Assembly: GCA_040509055.1 (NCBI GenBank)
Contig: JBEVLT010000171.1
Coordinates: 1-14,474 of the forward strand
DNA from: JAJKIP01 sp040509055
Lineage (GTDB): Bacteria; Bacteroidota; Bacteroidia; Chitinophagales; Chitinophagaceae
Length of the DNA stretch: 14,474 bases
Reading direction: 5' to 3'
This document shows positions 7,499 to 14,474 of this stretch, piece by piece. Position 1 is the first letter of the stretch. Each line of letters starts with the position of its first letter. A program made the position numbers and the translations under genes. A model generated the notes under the pieces. It was given only the letters and a program-made list of their open reading frames with translations, was not told where the DNA came from and did no database searches.

Positions 7499-8182
7499 AT
7501 GAACAAAGGCATCACCCGGTACCTGCCCAAAGAACCGTTCCGGTGGCGGAAAATCTTCCAGTATTTTCTGCAGGGGCTGCTGGTCATCGGCCCCATTGCC
7601 ATTACCATTTATACCATCTACTGGGTGGTATCTACGGTAGACGACTGGATACCGATTTTCCGCGAGCCGGTGTATGATTACCAGAAAAACATTGTAGACT
7701 ATAAGGTGAAGAACTACGGGCTTGGTTTCGTGGTCATCCTGGGCACCATTGTTACCATCGGTTACCTGAGCTCCTTCTTTATCCAGTCGCGCATCTTCAA
7801 CCTGTTTGACCGGTGGCTGGAAAAAACGCCTGGTGTCAAGTTCATTTACTCCTCCGTGCGCGATTTCTTCGGCGCCTTTGCCGGTGATAAAAAGAAATTC
7901 AACAAATCGGTGCTGGCCAGCATTTTTGCCGATGACGTATGGATCGTAGGCTTCCTGACGGACGAGGAAATGGAAAAGTTTGAAATGGGGGTTGACCATG
8001 TAGCCGTCTATGTGCCGCAGGCTTATAATTTTGCCGGGCAGCTCTACATCCTGCCCCGTTCAAAGGTGCGGCATATCCACACCATCAGCTCCGGGGATGC
8101 CATGAAATACGCGGTGACCGGGGGCGTGGTAGACCTGGATGCAGAAAGCAGCCGGCCCGAACCGGAACCTGCCCGGAACTAA
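7499..8182 (+). CDS. DUF502 family membrane protein
   Basis: A 227-residue protein of the DUF502 family (PF04367), whose function is not established. Two membrane segments are visible, at about 22-46 (around LQGLLVIGPIAITIYTI) and about 76-100 (around LGFVVILGTIVTIGYL). Between them is a short polar loop, and after them the conserved TPGVKFIYSSVRDFF stretch. The cytosolic or periplasmic carboxy-terminal domain keeps the family pattern VYVPQAYNFAGQLYILPR and ends in a ...DAMKYAVTGGVV motif plus a proline/glutamate-rich tail. I start it at the ATG at 7499. An in-frame TTG at 7481 lies upstream of the promoter element and is unlikely to be transcribed. The gene is divergent from the efflux operon, and a 48-base gap follows before the next gene, so the two may be cotranscribed. 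Confidence 0.88.
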   Translation: MNKGITRYLPKEPFRWRKIFQYFLQGLLVIGPIAITIYTIYWVVSTVDDWIPIFREPVYDYQKNIVDYKVKNYGLGFVVILGTIVTIGYLSSFFIQSRIFNLFDRWLEKTPGVKFIYSSVRDFFGAFAGDKKKFNKSVLASIFADDVWIVGFLTDEEMEKFEMGVDHVAVYVPQAYNFAGQLYILPRSKVRHIHTISSGDAMKYAVTGGVVDLDAESSRPEPEPARN

Positions 8183-8230
8183 GCAGGAACAGCTTTTTAT
8201 TTTTCATTGGCAATCTTAAACCGAGTGACG

Positions 8231-9211
8231 ATGAAAAGAACCCTTATCCTGTTGCTGCTGCTGTCAGCCTCACACACCTGCTTTTGCTGGGGCTTTTTTG
8301 CGCACCGCCGCATCAACTACTACGCCGTGTTCCTGCTGCCGCCGGAAATGATGGCGCTCTATAAGCCCCATATCGATTTTTTATCAGAACATGCGGTGGA
8401 CCCTGACAAACGGCGCTATGCCGTGGCCGCAGAAGGTGCGCGACATTATATCGATATCGATCATTACGGCACTTACCCCTACGATTCGCTGCCGCGCCGC
8501 TGGGACCAGGCTGTGGCCAGGTACACGGCCGATACCCTGCAGCGATATGGCATTGTGCCCTGGTGGCTGCAGACGATGCTATACCGGCTCACCGAAGCCT
8601 TCAAAGAAAAAGACCAGGCCAAAATCCTGAAATACTCCGCGGAGATCGGGCACTATATGGCTGATGCGCATGTGCCGCTCCATGCCAGCAGCAACCACAA
8701 CGGTCAGCATACCGGCCAGACAGGCATTCACGGCTTTTGGGAAAGCCGCATACCGGAACTATTGGCCGAAAAGGACCCGAACGGGAGCGGATGGGATTTC
8801 TTTATCGGCAAGGCGGTGCATATCGGCAACCCTGCAGCATTTATCTGGGCGCGGGTGCTGGAAAGCGCTGCTGCCGCGGACACGGTGTTGCGGATAGAAA
8901 AAGAATTGTCCATGCAATTTGCACCTGACCAGCGTTTCGCCTACGAAGACCGCAACGGGGTGGTCGTACGCCAGTATTCGGCCGCTTATGCCCGGGCCTA
9001 CGATGAACAACTGAAAGGCATGGTGGAACGGCGGATGCGACAGTCCATTTTCGCGGTGGCCAGCTGCTGGTATACGGCCTGGGTGAATGCCGGGCAGCCC
9101 GACCTGACGCAGTTGTCCAACAAAACATTTTCGCCCGAAGACCTGAAGGAATTCGAAACCCTCAACCACGCCTGGCGCAATGGCAGCAGCGATGAAAGGG
9201 GGCATGAATAA
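8231..9211 (+). CDS. Secreted zinc-dependent phospholipase C / S1-P1 nuclease superfamily protein
   Basis: A predicted secreted metalloenzyme of 326 residues. A leucine-rich signal peptide ends with ...HTCFC, leaving W20 as the mature amino terminus. In this superfamily the free amino group and carbonyl of that tryptophan bind zinc. Further candidate ligands are H25, H72 and D75 (in HYIDID), H141 and D145 (in HYMAD), H151, H167 and E171 (in HGFWE). The spacing H-x3-D, H ten residues after the first, and H-x3-E mirrors the Bacillus cereus enzyme ligands H118, D122, H128, H142 and E146. The trinuclear zinc site therefore appears complete. Substrate (phospholipid head group or nucleic acid) cannot be told from the motifs alone. 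I prefer the ATG at 8231 over an upstream in-frame TTG at 8207 because it starts the signal peptide directly. No clear promoter is seen in the 48-base gap upstream. Confidence 0.85.
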   Translation: MKRTLILLLLLSASHTCFCWGFFAHRRINYYAVFLLPPEMMALYKPHIDFLSEHAVDPDKRRYAVAAEGARHYIDIDHYGTYPYDSLPRRWDQAVARYTADTLQRYGIVPWWLQTMLYRLTEAFKEKDQAKILKYSAEIGHYMADAHVPLHASSNHNGQHTGQTGIHGFWESRIPELLAEKDPNGSGWDFFIGKAVHIGNPAAFIWARVLESAAAADTVLRIEKELSMQFAPDQRFAYEDRNGVVVRQYSAAYARAYDEQLKGMVERRMRQSIFAVASCWYTAWVNAGQPDLTQLSNKTFSPEDLKEFETLNHAWRNGSSDERGHE

Positions 9212-9257
9212 AGGCCAGGCAACCCGGGCCGCAGGCTTATCGCAATAGCAGATGGCT

Positions 9258-9265
9258 TACCTTTG
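9258..9265 (+). promoter_or_regulatory. TAnnTTTG promoter element before serC
   Basis: TACCTTTG matches the Bacteroidota -7 consensus and lies 45 bases before the chosen serC ATG. A start site near 9269-9272 would give a leader of about 40 bases. No good -33 TTTG is seen. This is the only promoter-like element I find in the 99-base gap after the phospholipase-like gene. Confidence 0.5.
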
Positions 9266-9310
9266 CGTTTCATTTTATGTATCAAACCAATGAAACCGCT
9301 GATAGCCGCC

Positions 9311-10384
9311 ATGCATAATTTCAATGCCGGACCTTCCGTGCTTCCCCAAGAGGTGTTTGAAGAGGCCAGCCGGGCCATCCTGGACTTTAACGGCACAGGG
9401 TTGTCCATCCTCGAGATCGGGCACCGTACCCCCCTTTTTGAAGGGGTGATGAACGAAGCGATCAGCCTGGTCAAAGAGCTGATGAGCCTGGACAGTGATC
9501 ATGAGCCCCTGTTCCTGCATGGCGGCGCCTCCACCCAGTTTATGCAGGTGCCGATGAACCTGCTGGCCGAAAACGAAGTAGCGGCCTATACCGACACGGA
9601 TGTATGGGGCACCAAGGCGATCAAGGAAGCCAAGCTGTTTGGCCACGTGGAGGTGGTATGCAGCAGCAAGGATAAAAATTACACCTACCTGCCCAAAGGC
9701 TATCATGTACCCGCAACCGCCAAATACCTGCACATTACCACCAACAACACAATCTACGGTACGCAATGGCAGGACCTGGAAGCGTTTTACAAATACAATG
9801 TGCCGCTGGTAGCCGACATGAGCAGCGATATCCTGAGCCGTACGGTCGATTTCAACCGTTTCGACATCATCTATGCCGGTGCACAAAAGAATGTGGGCGC
9901 TGCCGGTGTAAATCTCGTTGTGGTCAATAAAAACATACTCGGCAAAACGAACCGGAAAATACCCACGATGATGGATTACCGCAACCACATCGAGAATGGT
10001 TCCATGCTGAACACGCCGCCTGTATTTGCCGTGTACGTGTGCATGCTTACGCTGCGCTGGCTGCACAACAACGGCGGTGTGGCTGCCATTGAAAAGATCA
10101 ACGAAGCCAAAGCCCGTCTCTTTTACGACACCCTGGACAGCCTGCCGCTGTTCCGGGGTACCGTAGCCAAAGAAGACCGCAGCCGCATGAATGCGGTCTT
10201 TGTGATGGCAGACCCGGCGCTGGAAAAAGAATTTGCGGACATCTGTAAAAAAGAAGGCCTGTACGGCGTAAAAGGTCACCGTTCGGTAGGCGGCTTCCGG
10301 GTTTCCATGTACAATGCCCTGCCACTGGAAAGTGTGGAAGTCATTACAGCTGTTATGAAAGATTTTGCGCAACGCCGCGGATAA
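9311..10384 (+). CDS. serC: Phosphoserine aminotransferase
   Basis: This enzyme converts 3-phosphohydroxypyruvate and glutamate to O-phosphoserine and 2-oxoglutarate, the second step of serine synthesis from glycolysis. It can also serve vitamin B6 synthesis. It is a cytoplasmic, pyridoxal-phosphate-dependent protein of 357 residues, which is the usual length. Visible signatures are FNAGPSVLP at 4-12, HGGAS at 70-74 (phosphate cup), D169 in VADMSSD, the Schiff-base lysine K193 in YAGAQKNVG, and the substrate-binding HRSVGGFRVSMYNA at 323-336. The start at 9311 gives the family-typical beginning just before FNAGP. An in-frame ATG at 9290 would add seven residues. A short overlapping reading frame begins at 9277. 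The DUF1015 gene follows after 37 bases and is probably in the same transcript. Confidence 0.96.
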   Translation: MHNFNAGPSVLPQEVFEEASRAILDFNGTGLSILEIGHRTPLFEGVMNEAISLVKELMSLDSDHEPLFLHGGASTQFMQVPMNLLAENEVAAYTDTDVWGTKAIKEAKLFGHVEVVCSSKDKNYTYLPKGYHVPATAKYLHITTNNTIYGTQWQDLEAFYKYNVPLVADMSSDILSRTVDFNRFDIIYAGAQKNVGAAGVNLVVVNKNILGKTNRKIPTMMDYRNHIENGSMLNTPPVFAVYVCMLTLRWLHNNGGVAAIEKINEAKARLFYDTLDSLPLFRGTVAKEDRSRMNAVFVMADPALEKEFADICKKEGLYGVKGHRSVGGFRVSMYNALPLESVEVITAVMKDFAQRRG

Positions 10385-10421
10385 GTTCACCTCATTTCAA
10401 CAATACCATTTTAGTAAGCCC

Positions 10422-11642
10422 ATGGCGCTCATCCAACCCTTCCAGGCCCTGCGTCCGAAACCGGAACTGGCCGAACAAGTAGCTTCCCGTCCTTATGACG
10501 TGCTGAACAGCACCGAGGCCCGCGAAGAAGCAAAAGGCAATTCTTCCTCCTTTCTTCATGTTACCAAGGCCGAGATCGACCTGCCGGAAGATACCGACCT
10601 GCACAGCCAGGCCGTGTATGAAAAGGCAAAGGAGAACCTGGACAGCTTCCGGAAGCAGGATATCGTATTCACCGAAGAAAAGCCCTGCTATTATATCTAT
10701 CGCCTGGTGATGAACGGTCGCAGCCAGACCGGACTGGTCTGCGTATCCTCGGTAGACGATTATTTTTCCGATGTGATCAAAAAACATGAGTTTACCCGGC
10801 CTGAAAAAGAAAAGGACCGGATCGACCACATGAAAACGATCCGCGCCCAGACCGGCAATGTATTCCTGGCTTATAATAATGTGGCGGAGATCGACAGGAT
10901 CATTACCGATTGGAAAGAAAAGCATGCACCCGTCTACGATTTTACGGCCGCCGATGGTATACAACATACCGTTTGGGCCGTTGATGATGATGCAACCGTT
11001 GCCGGCATTACCCGCCTGTTTGCAGACAAAGTACCGGCCACCTATATTGCCGATGGCCACCACCGTGCCGCCTCCGCCGCCAAAGTGAGCCAGGCGTTGC
11101 CGGACAGCCAGGCCGCCCGCTTTTTCCTTACCACCATCTTCCCGGCCAGCGAACTGGCGATCATGGATTACAACAGGGTGGTAAAAGATCTCAACGGGAT
11201 GGACAGGGACGGGCTTCTGGCCGCACTGGAACAGGATTTTACGATCCGGCCAACTGCAGCGCCTGTGAAACCCGCTGCCCTGCACGAGTTCGGCATGTAT
11301 TTGGATAACCAGTGGTACGTTTTGACGTCGAAGGAAAACACCTATACGGATGATCCTATTGGCGTGCTGGATGTAACGATCTTATCAAATAATGTACTGG
11401 ACAAGCTGCTGGGTATAAAAGACCAGCGTACGGACAAGCGGATCGATTTTGTAGGAGGCATCCGGGGGCTGGAGGAACTGGAAAAGCGGGTAAACAGCGG
11501 TGAAATGCAAATCGCCTTCAGCCTGTACCCCGTCACGATACAGCAGCTGTTCGATATCGCCGACAGCGGGAACGTGATGCCGCCCAAAAGCACCTGGTTT
11601 GAACCCAAGCTGCGGGACGGCCTGCTGACGCACCTGATCTGA
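10422..11642 (+). CDS. DUF1015 family protein
   Basis: A 406-residue cytoplasmic protein of the DUF1015 family (PF06245), function not established. Strongly conserved-looking blocks are the start ALIQPFQALRPKPELA, PYDV at 24-27, HEFTRPEKEKDR at 122-133, YIADGHHRAASA at 208-219, and the carboxy end VMPPKSTWFEPKLRDGLL at 385-402. The DGHHR block resembles in form the catalytic or nucleotide-binding motif of the ParB / sulfiredoxin / archaeal free-serine-kinase (SerK) fold. Together with its position 37 bases after serC this suggests a role in serine or phosphoserine metabolism. That is inference from a short motif plus linkage. I start it at the ATG at 10422, which gives the family amino terminus. 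An upstream in-frame ATG at 10365 lies inside serC. Confidence 0.9.
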   Translation: MALIQPFQALRPKPELAEQVASRPYDVLNSTEAREEAKGNSSSFLHVTKAEIDLPEDTDLHSQAVYEKAKENLDSFRKQDIVFTEEKPCYYIYRLVMNGRSQTGLVCVSSVDDYFSDVIKKHEFTRPEKEKDRIDHMKTIRAQTGNVFLAYNNVAEIDRIITDWKEKHAPVYDFTAADGIQHTVWAVDDDATVAGITRLFADKVPATYIADGHHRAASAAKVSQALPDSQAARFFLTTIFPASELAIMDYNRVVKDLNGMDRDGLLAALEQDFTIRPTAAPVKPAALHEFGMYLDNQWYVLTSKENTYTDDPIGVLDVTILSNNVLDKLLGIKDQRTDKRIDFVGGIRGLEELEKRVNSGEMQIAFSLYPVTIQQLFDIADSGNVMPPKSTWFEPKLRDGLLTHLI

Positions 11643-11661
11643 GACCTGTCTAAAATATTGT

Positions 11662-11668
11662 TATTTTG
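11662..11668 (+). promoter_or_regulatory. Possible -7 element before the TPR gene
   Basis: TATTTTG is one base short of the TAnnTTTG consensus and lies about 45 bases before the ATG at 11714. A transcript from it would begin almost exactly at the hairpin at 11675. The match is weak and no -33 element is seen. Confidence 0.3.
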
Positions 11669-11674
11669 CAACGT

Positions 11675-11694
11675 AGACGCTCCCCGCAGCGTCT
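11675..11694. repeat. GACGC-type hairpin in the leader of the TPR gene
   Basis: Arms AGACGCT (11675-11681) and AGCGTCT (11688-11694) surround a six-base loop, CCCCGC. It is not followed by a T tract, so it is a poor intrinsic terminator. It resembles the dispersed intergenic palindromes with GAGACGC...GCGTCTC ends that are common in Bacteroidota and cyanobacteria. It might instead be a leader hairpin stabilising the mRNA of the next gene. Confidence 0.5.
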
Positions 11695-11713
11695 CTCCTC
11701 TTAATTTGCTTAC

Positions 11714-12718
11714 ATGAAACGACTCACTTTTTTTGTTGCCGCTCTTTGCCTTACGGCCACCGTTTTTGCACAGGATGATGTAAAAACCCTTCACGAAACC
11801 GCCAAAACCTATATGCGTTCCGGTGATTTCGACAATGCGATCGTGGTACTGAACCGGGCTATCCTGAAGGAAAACAGCCTGGATCTGCAAAAGGACCTGG
11901 CCATGAGCTACTACATGAAACGGGACTATGCCAAGGCGAAAGATGCCATCAAGGACCTGCTGGACCGCGACGACGTGGACGAGGTGTCCTTCCAGATTGC
12001 CGGCAACGTGTACAAGGCGCTGGAAGAAGTAAAGGATTGCGAAAAGATGTATAAAAAGGCGCTCCGCAAGTTCCCCAAAAGCGGCCCGCTGTACAATGAA
12101 TACGGCGAACTGCTGTGGGGCACCCGTAATAATACCGCCATCGACATGTGGGAAAAAGGCATCCAGAACGATCCTTCCTATGCAGGCAATTATTACAATG
12201 CCGCCGTGTATTATTTCGACGTAAAAGACAAGGTATGGAGCCTGATCTACGGTGAAATATTCGTGAACATGGAAAGCCTGTCCGAAAAAGCCGTGCTGGT
12301 GAAACAGATGCTGCTGCAGGCCTACAAGGAAAAACTGTTTGCCGAAGCCGACCTGCTGAAGGGGGAGGAAAAAAACAAGAGCGAATTTGCCAAAGCGTTT
12401 TTGCAAACGATGAACAAACAATCTTCGCTGACGTCCAAAGGCATTACTACAGAAACGCTGACCATGATCCGCTCCCGGTTCATCCTGGATTGGTTCCAGA
12501 ACAATGCGGGCCGCTTCCCGTTCCGCCTGTTCGACTACCACCAGCAGCTGCTGCAGGGCGGCATGTTCGAAGCCTACAACCAGTGGTTATTCGGCTCCGT
12601 GGAAAACCTGGCGGCCTACGACAACTGGACGAAGACGCATGCCGAGCAATACGAAAAATTCGATACGTTCCAGCGCGGACGCATCTTCAAAGTGCCGGCC
12701 GGCCAGTATTATAAATAG
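11714..12718 (+). CDS. Secreted tetratricopeptide-repeat protein
   Basis: A 334-residue protein with a signal peptide probably cut after TATVFAQ (residue 20), so it is exported to the periplasm or envelope. Residues of about 24-160 form helical pairs in 34-residue steps with tetratricopeptide features (for example ETAKTYMRSGDFDNAIVVLN, then AMSYYMKRDYAKAKDAI, then YKALEEVKDCEKMYKKAL). This points to a protein-binding scaffold. The last 100 residues are rich in aromatic residues (WFQNN, FPFRLFDYHQQ, YNQWLFG, YDNWTK) and are not a family I recognise. Partners and function are unknown. It appears monocistronic: a hairpin and a weak promoter element precede it and a strong intrinsic terminator follows 23 bases after the stop codon. 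Confidence 0.88.
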   Translation: MKRLTFFVAALCLTATVFAQDDVKTLHETAKTYMRSGDFDNAIVVLNRAILKENSLDLQKDLAMSYYMKRDYAKAKDAIKDLLDRDDVDEVSFQIAGNVYKALEEVKDCEKMYKKALRKFPKSGPLYNEYGELLWGTRNNTAIDMWEKGIQNDPSYAGNYYNAAVYYFDVKDKVWSLIYGEIFVNMESLSEKAVLVKQMLLQAYKEKLFAEADLLKGEEKNKSEFAKAFLQTMNKQSSLTSKGITTETLTMIRSRFILDWFQNNAGRFPFRLFDYHQQLLQGGMFEAYNQWLFGSVENLAAYDNWTKTHAEQYEKFDTFQRGRIFKVPAGQYYK

Positions 12719-12741
12719 CAGGCCTATAAAATACTTTAACG

Positions 12742-12769
12742 AAAACCCCGGACTACAACCGGGGTTTTT
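12742..12769 (+). terminator. Intrinsic terminator after the TPR gene
   Basis: A ten-base stem, AAAACCCCGG (12742-12751) with CCGGGGTTTT (12759-12768), closes a seven-base loop and runs into five T residues (12765-12769). The A-tract on the left arm could give some termination from the other strand too, but no minus-strand gene ends here. Confidence 0.85.
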
Positions 12770-12826
12770 CTATGTTTTGTTTTTTGCCTAATTTGTTGCT
12801 CAACCACAGAATTTAACGATTGTACT

Positions 12827-14474
12827 ATGAAAGAGCCACGCAGATTGTTCGATTGCATCACACAGCAGCTGGCCGGCGGAGGCCTCACCGATATGCTGGC
12901 AGCCAAAGAGCGGGGACAATGGAAAACCTATAGCACCGGCCAGGTAAAGGAGATCGTGGACACACTGAGCGCCGGGCTGCTCGGCCTGGGCGTGAGCCCC
13001 AACGACCTGTCCATAGAAGGCCGTGACAAGATCGCCATCATGTGCAAAAACCGGCCGGAATGGGTGATGCTGGATTTGGCCGTGCAGCAGGTGGGCGCCG
13101 TGCTGGTACCGGTGTACCCGACCATCGGGGTCAACGATCTGGAGTTTATTTTCAACGATGCCAAAGTAAAATATGCGTTTGTCAACGACGAGGAGTCGTT
13201 CCTGAAGGTACTCAGCATAAAAAACCGGGTGGAAAGCCTGAAGGAAATTTACACCTTCGAGCATGTGCCGAATGCACGGTATTGGAAAGAAGTGACCGAA
13301 GCGGCTACGCCGGAATTAAGCGCACAGGTAGGACCGATTGCCGACCGCATTGGCTACGAAGACCTGGCCACCCTCATTTATACATCAGGCACCACGGGCA
13401 CACCCAAGGGCGTGATGCTCTCTCACCGGAATATCCTGAGCAACGTGATCGATTGCATTCCCTGCTTTCCGCCCGGTGAAAGGCTGCGCGCCCTGAGCTT
13501 CCTGCCGCTGAACCATATTTTCGAGCGGATGGTGACCTATCTCTACCTGTTCAGGGATACGTCCATTTATTATGCAGAGAGCCTGGAAACCATCGGCGAC
13601 AACCTGAAGGAAGTAAAACCGCATATGTTCACCACTGTACCGCGGCTGCTGGAAAAAGTGTACGACCGCATCATGCAGAAGGGCAATGAACTTACCGGCG
13701 TGAAAAAGAAACTGTTCTTCTGGGCGCATGGCCTGGCAGAGCGGTTCGAGATCAACAAAAACCAGGGAATGTGGTACAACATGCAGCTGGCACTGGCCAA
13801 TAAACTCATCTTCAGCAAATGGCGCGAGGGGCTGGGCAATAACCTGAAGTGCATCGTCACCGGGGGGGCTGCCTGCCAGGTGAGGCTGATCCGGATCTTC
13901 ACGGCCGGCCGCATCACGATCATGGAAGGCTACGGGCTCACCGAGACCTCACCGGTGATCAGCGTGAACCGGTTCAACGAAGAAGACCGCATGTTTGGCA
14001 GCGTAGGCCCGCTGATCGATAACGTGGAAGTAAAAATTGCCGAAGACGGCGAGATACTGTGCAAGGGGCCTAATATCATGATGGGCTATTATAAGCGACC
14101 CGACCTGACCGCCGAAGTGATCCATGACGACTGGTTCAGCACCGGCGATATCGGCACCATCGTGAATAACAAATTCCTGAAGATCACCGACCGGAAAAAA
14201 GAGCTGTTCAAGACCAGCGGGGGTAAATACGTAGCGCCGTTGCCGATCGAGAACAAGCTGAAGGAGTCCATGCTGATCGAGCAGATCATCGTGGTCGGCT
14301 CCGAACGAAAATTTGCCGGGGCGCTGATCGTGCCGTCTTTCCCGAACCTGAAAGAATGGTGCAGGCAGCACAACATTCCTTATACCGCCAATGAAGAGAT
14401 GATCCACAACCCACAGGTGATCGAACTGTATAAGGATATCGTGGAGAGCTATAACAAGTACTTCAACCACGTGG
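12827..14474 (+). CDS. Long-chain acyl-CoA synthetase (AMP-forming), 3' end outside window
   Basis: This adenylate-forming enzyme activates fatty acids to acyl-CoA through an acyl-AMP intermediate, for lipid synthesis or degradation. 549 codons are present with no stop. Relatives of the FAA1 type have about 590-600 residues, so roughly 50 are missing beyond the edge. Visible motifs are the P-loop-like YTSGTTGTPKG at 185-195, GGAAC at 346-350, GYGLTE at 368-373, STGDIG at 438-443 and DRKKELFKTSGGKYVAP at 455-471. The last contains the hinge and K467 of the long-chain acyl-CoA synthetase signature. The start at 12827 is the first ATG after the terminator. A degenerate TAATTTG at 12789-12795 could be its -7 element. 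Chain-length preference cannot be judged from the sequence. Confidence 0.93.
   Translation, partial: MKEPRRLFDCITQQLAGGGLTDMLAAKERGQWKTYSTGQVKEIVDTLSAGLLGLGVSPNDLSIEGRDKIAIMCKNRPEWVMLDLAVQQVGAVLVPVYPTIGVNDLEFIFNDAKVKYAFVNDEESFLKVLSIKNRVESLKEIYTFEHVPNARYWKEVTEAATPELSAQVGPIADRIGYEDLATLIYTSGTTGTPKGVMLSHRNILSNVIDCIPCFPPGERLRALSFLPLNHIFERMVTYLYLFRDTSIYYAESLETIGDNLKEVKPHMFTTVPRLLEKVYDRIMQKGNELTGVKKKLFFWAHGLAERFEINKNQGMWYNMQLALANKLIFSKWREGLGNNLKCIVTGGAACQVRLIRIFTAGRITIMEGYGLTETSPVISVNRFNEEDRMFGSVGPLIDNVEVKIAEDGEILCKGPNIMMGYYKRPDLTAEVIHDDWFSTGDIGTIVNNKFLKITDRKKELFKTSGGKYVAPLPIENKLKESMLIEQIIVVGSERKFAGALIVPSFPNLKEWCRQHNIPYTANEEMIHNPQVIELYKDIVESYNKYFNHV

Noticed and set aside
8167..8206. CCTGC...GCAGG followed by a T-rich run as a terminator after the DUF502 gene
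   Set aside because: Only five paired bases with a ten-base loop, and the T-rich run is separated from the stem. Not convincing.
9275..12541. Long minus-strand frames opposite serC, DUF1015 and the TPR gene (for example 371 and 399 codons)
   Set aside because: One spans two unrelated plus-strand genes and the intergenic terminus. None has recognisable motifs or a promoter, while the opposite strand has clear protein families.

Overview
The window looks like a chromosomal segment of a member of the Bacteroidota, probably a Chitinophagaceae-type genome. Three things suggest this: promoter-like TAnnTTTG elements lie close upstream of several genes, Shine-Dalgarno sequences are not conspicuous, and the protein set is typical of the phylum (a long RND permease with extra membrane helices, a GxxExxY protein, a DUF1015 protein next to serC, and a FAA1-type acyl-CoA synthetase). 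The assignment rests on sequence character and gene content, not on a marker gene. No RNA genes, CRISPR array, insertion-sequence transposase or replication origin were seen.

Region 1 (10-7369, minus strand) is a tripartite drug-efflux operon. It reads, in order of transcription, TetR-family regulator, TolC-like outer-membrane channel, lipoprotein periplasmic adaptor, then RND inner-membrane permease. In front of the regulator is a Bacteroidota promoter (TTTG, 19 bases, TAGTTTTG). It is overlapped by a 9+9 base perfect inverted repeat, so the repressor probably controls its own operon. The regulator and channel genes overlap by 17 bases, and the channel and adaptor genes are closely spaced.

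The operon is interrupted between adaptor and permease by a 469-base cassette (3596-4064). It holds one AT-richer gene, a GxxExxY protein of the PD-(D/E)XK nuclease superfamily, framed by 25-base terminal inverted repeats that match at 21 of 25 positions. Each terminus is built of three 8-base-period units. Removing the cassette would leave about 19 bases between adaptor and permease genes, which is normal operon spacing. This cassette is the most interesting object in the window.

Region 2 (7486-9211, plus strand) carries a DUF502 membrane protein whose promoter-like element sits so close to the ATG that its message may be leaderless. It is followed by a secreted enzyme with the zinc-ligand pattern of phospholipase C / S1-P1 nucleases.

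Region 3 (9258-11642, plus strand) is serC (phosphoserine aminotransferase) followed by a DUF1015 protein with a DGHHR motif. The two are probably cotranscribed, which hints at a role in serine metabolism.

Region 4 (11662-14474, plus strand) has a secreted tetratricopeptide-repeat protein, preceded by a GACGC-type hairpin and ended by a clear intrinsic terminator. After it comes a long-chain acyl-CoA synthetase that runs off the right edge. Apart from the cassette interval there is no gene-free stretch over 300 bases. The longest gap is the 187 bases between tetR and the DUF502 gene, and it holds the control sites described.
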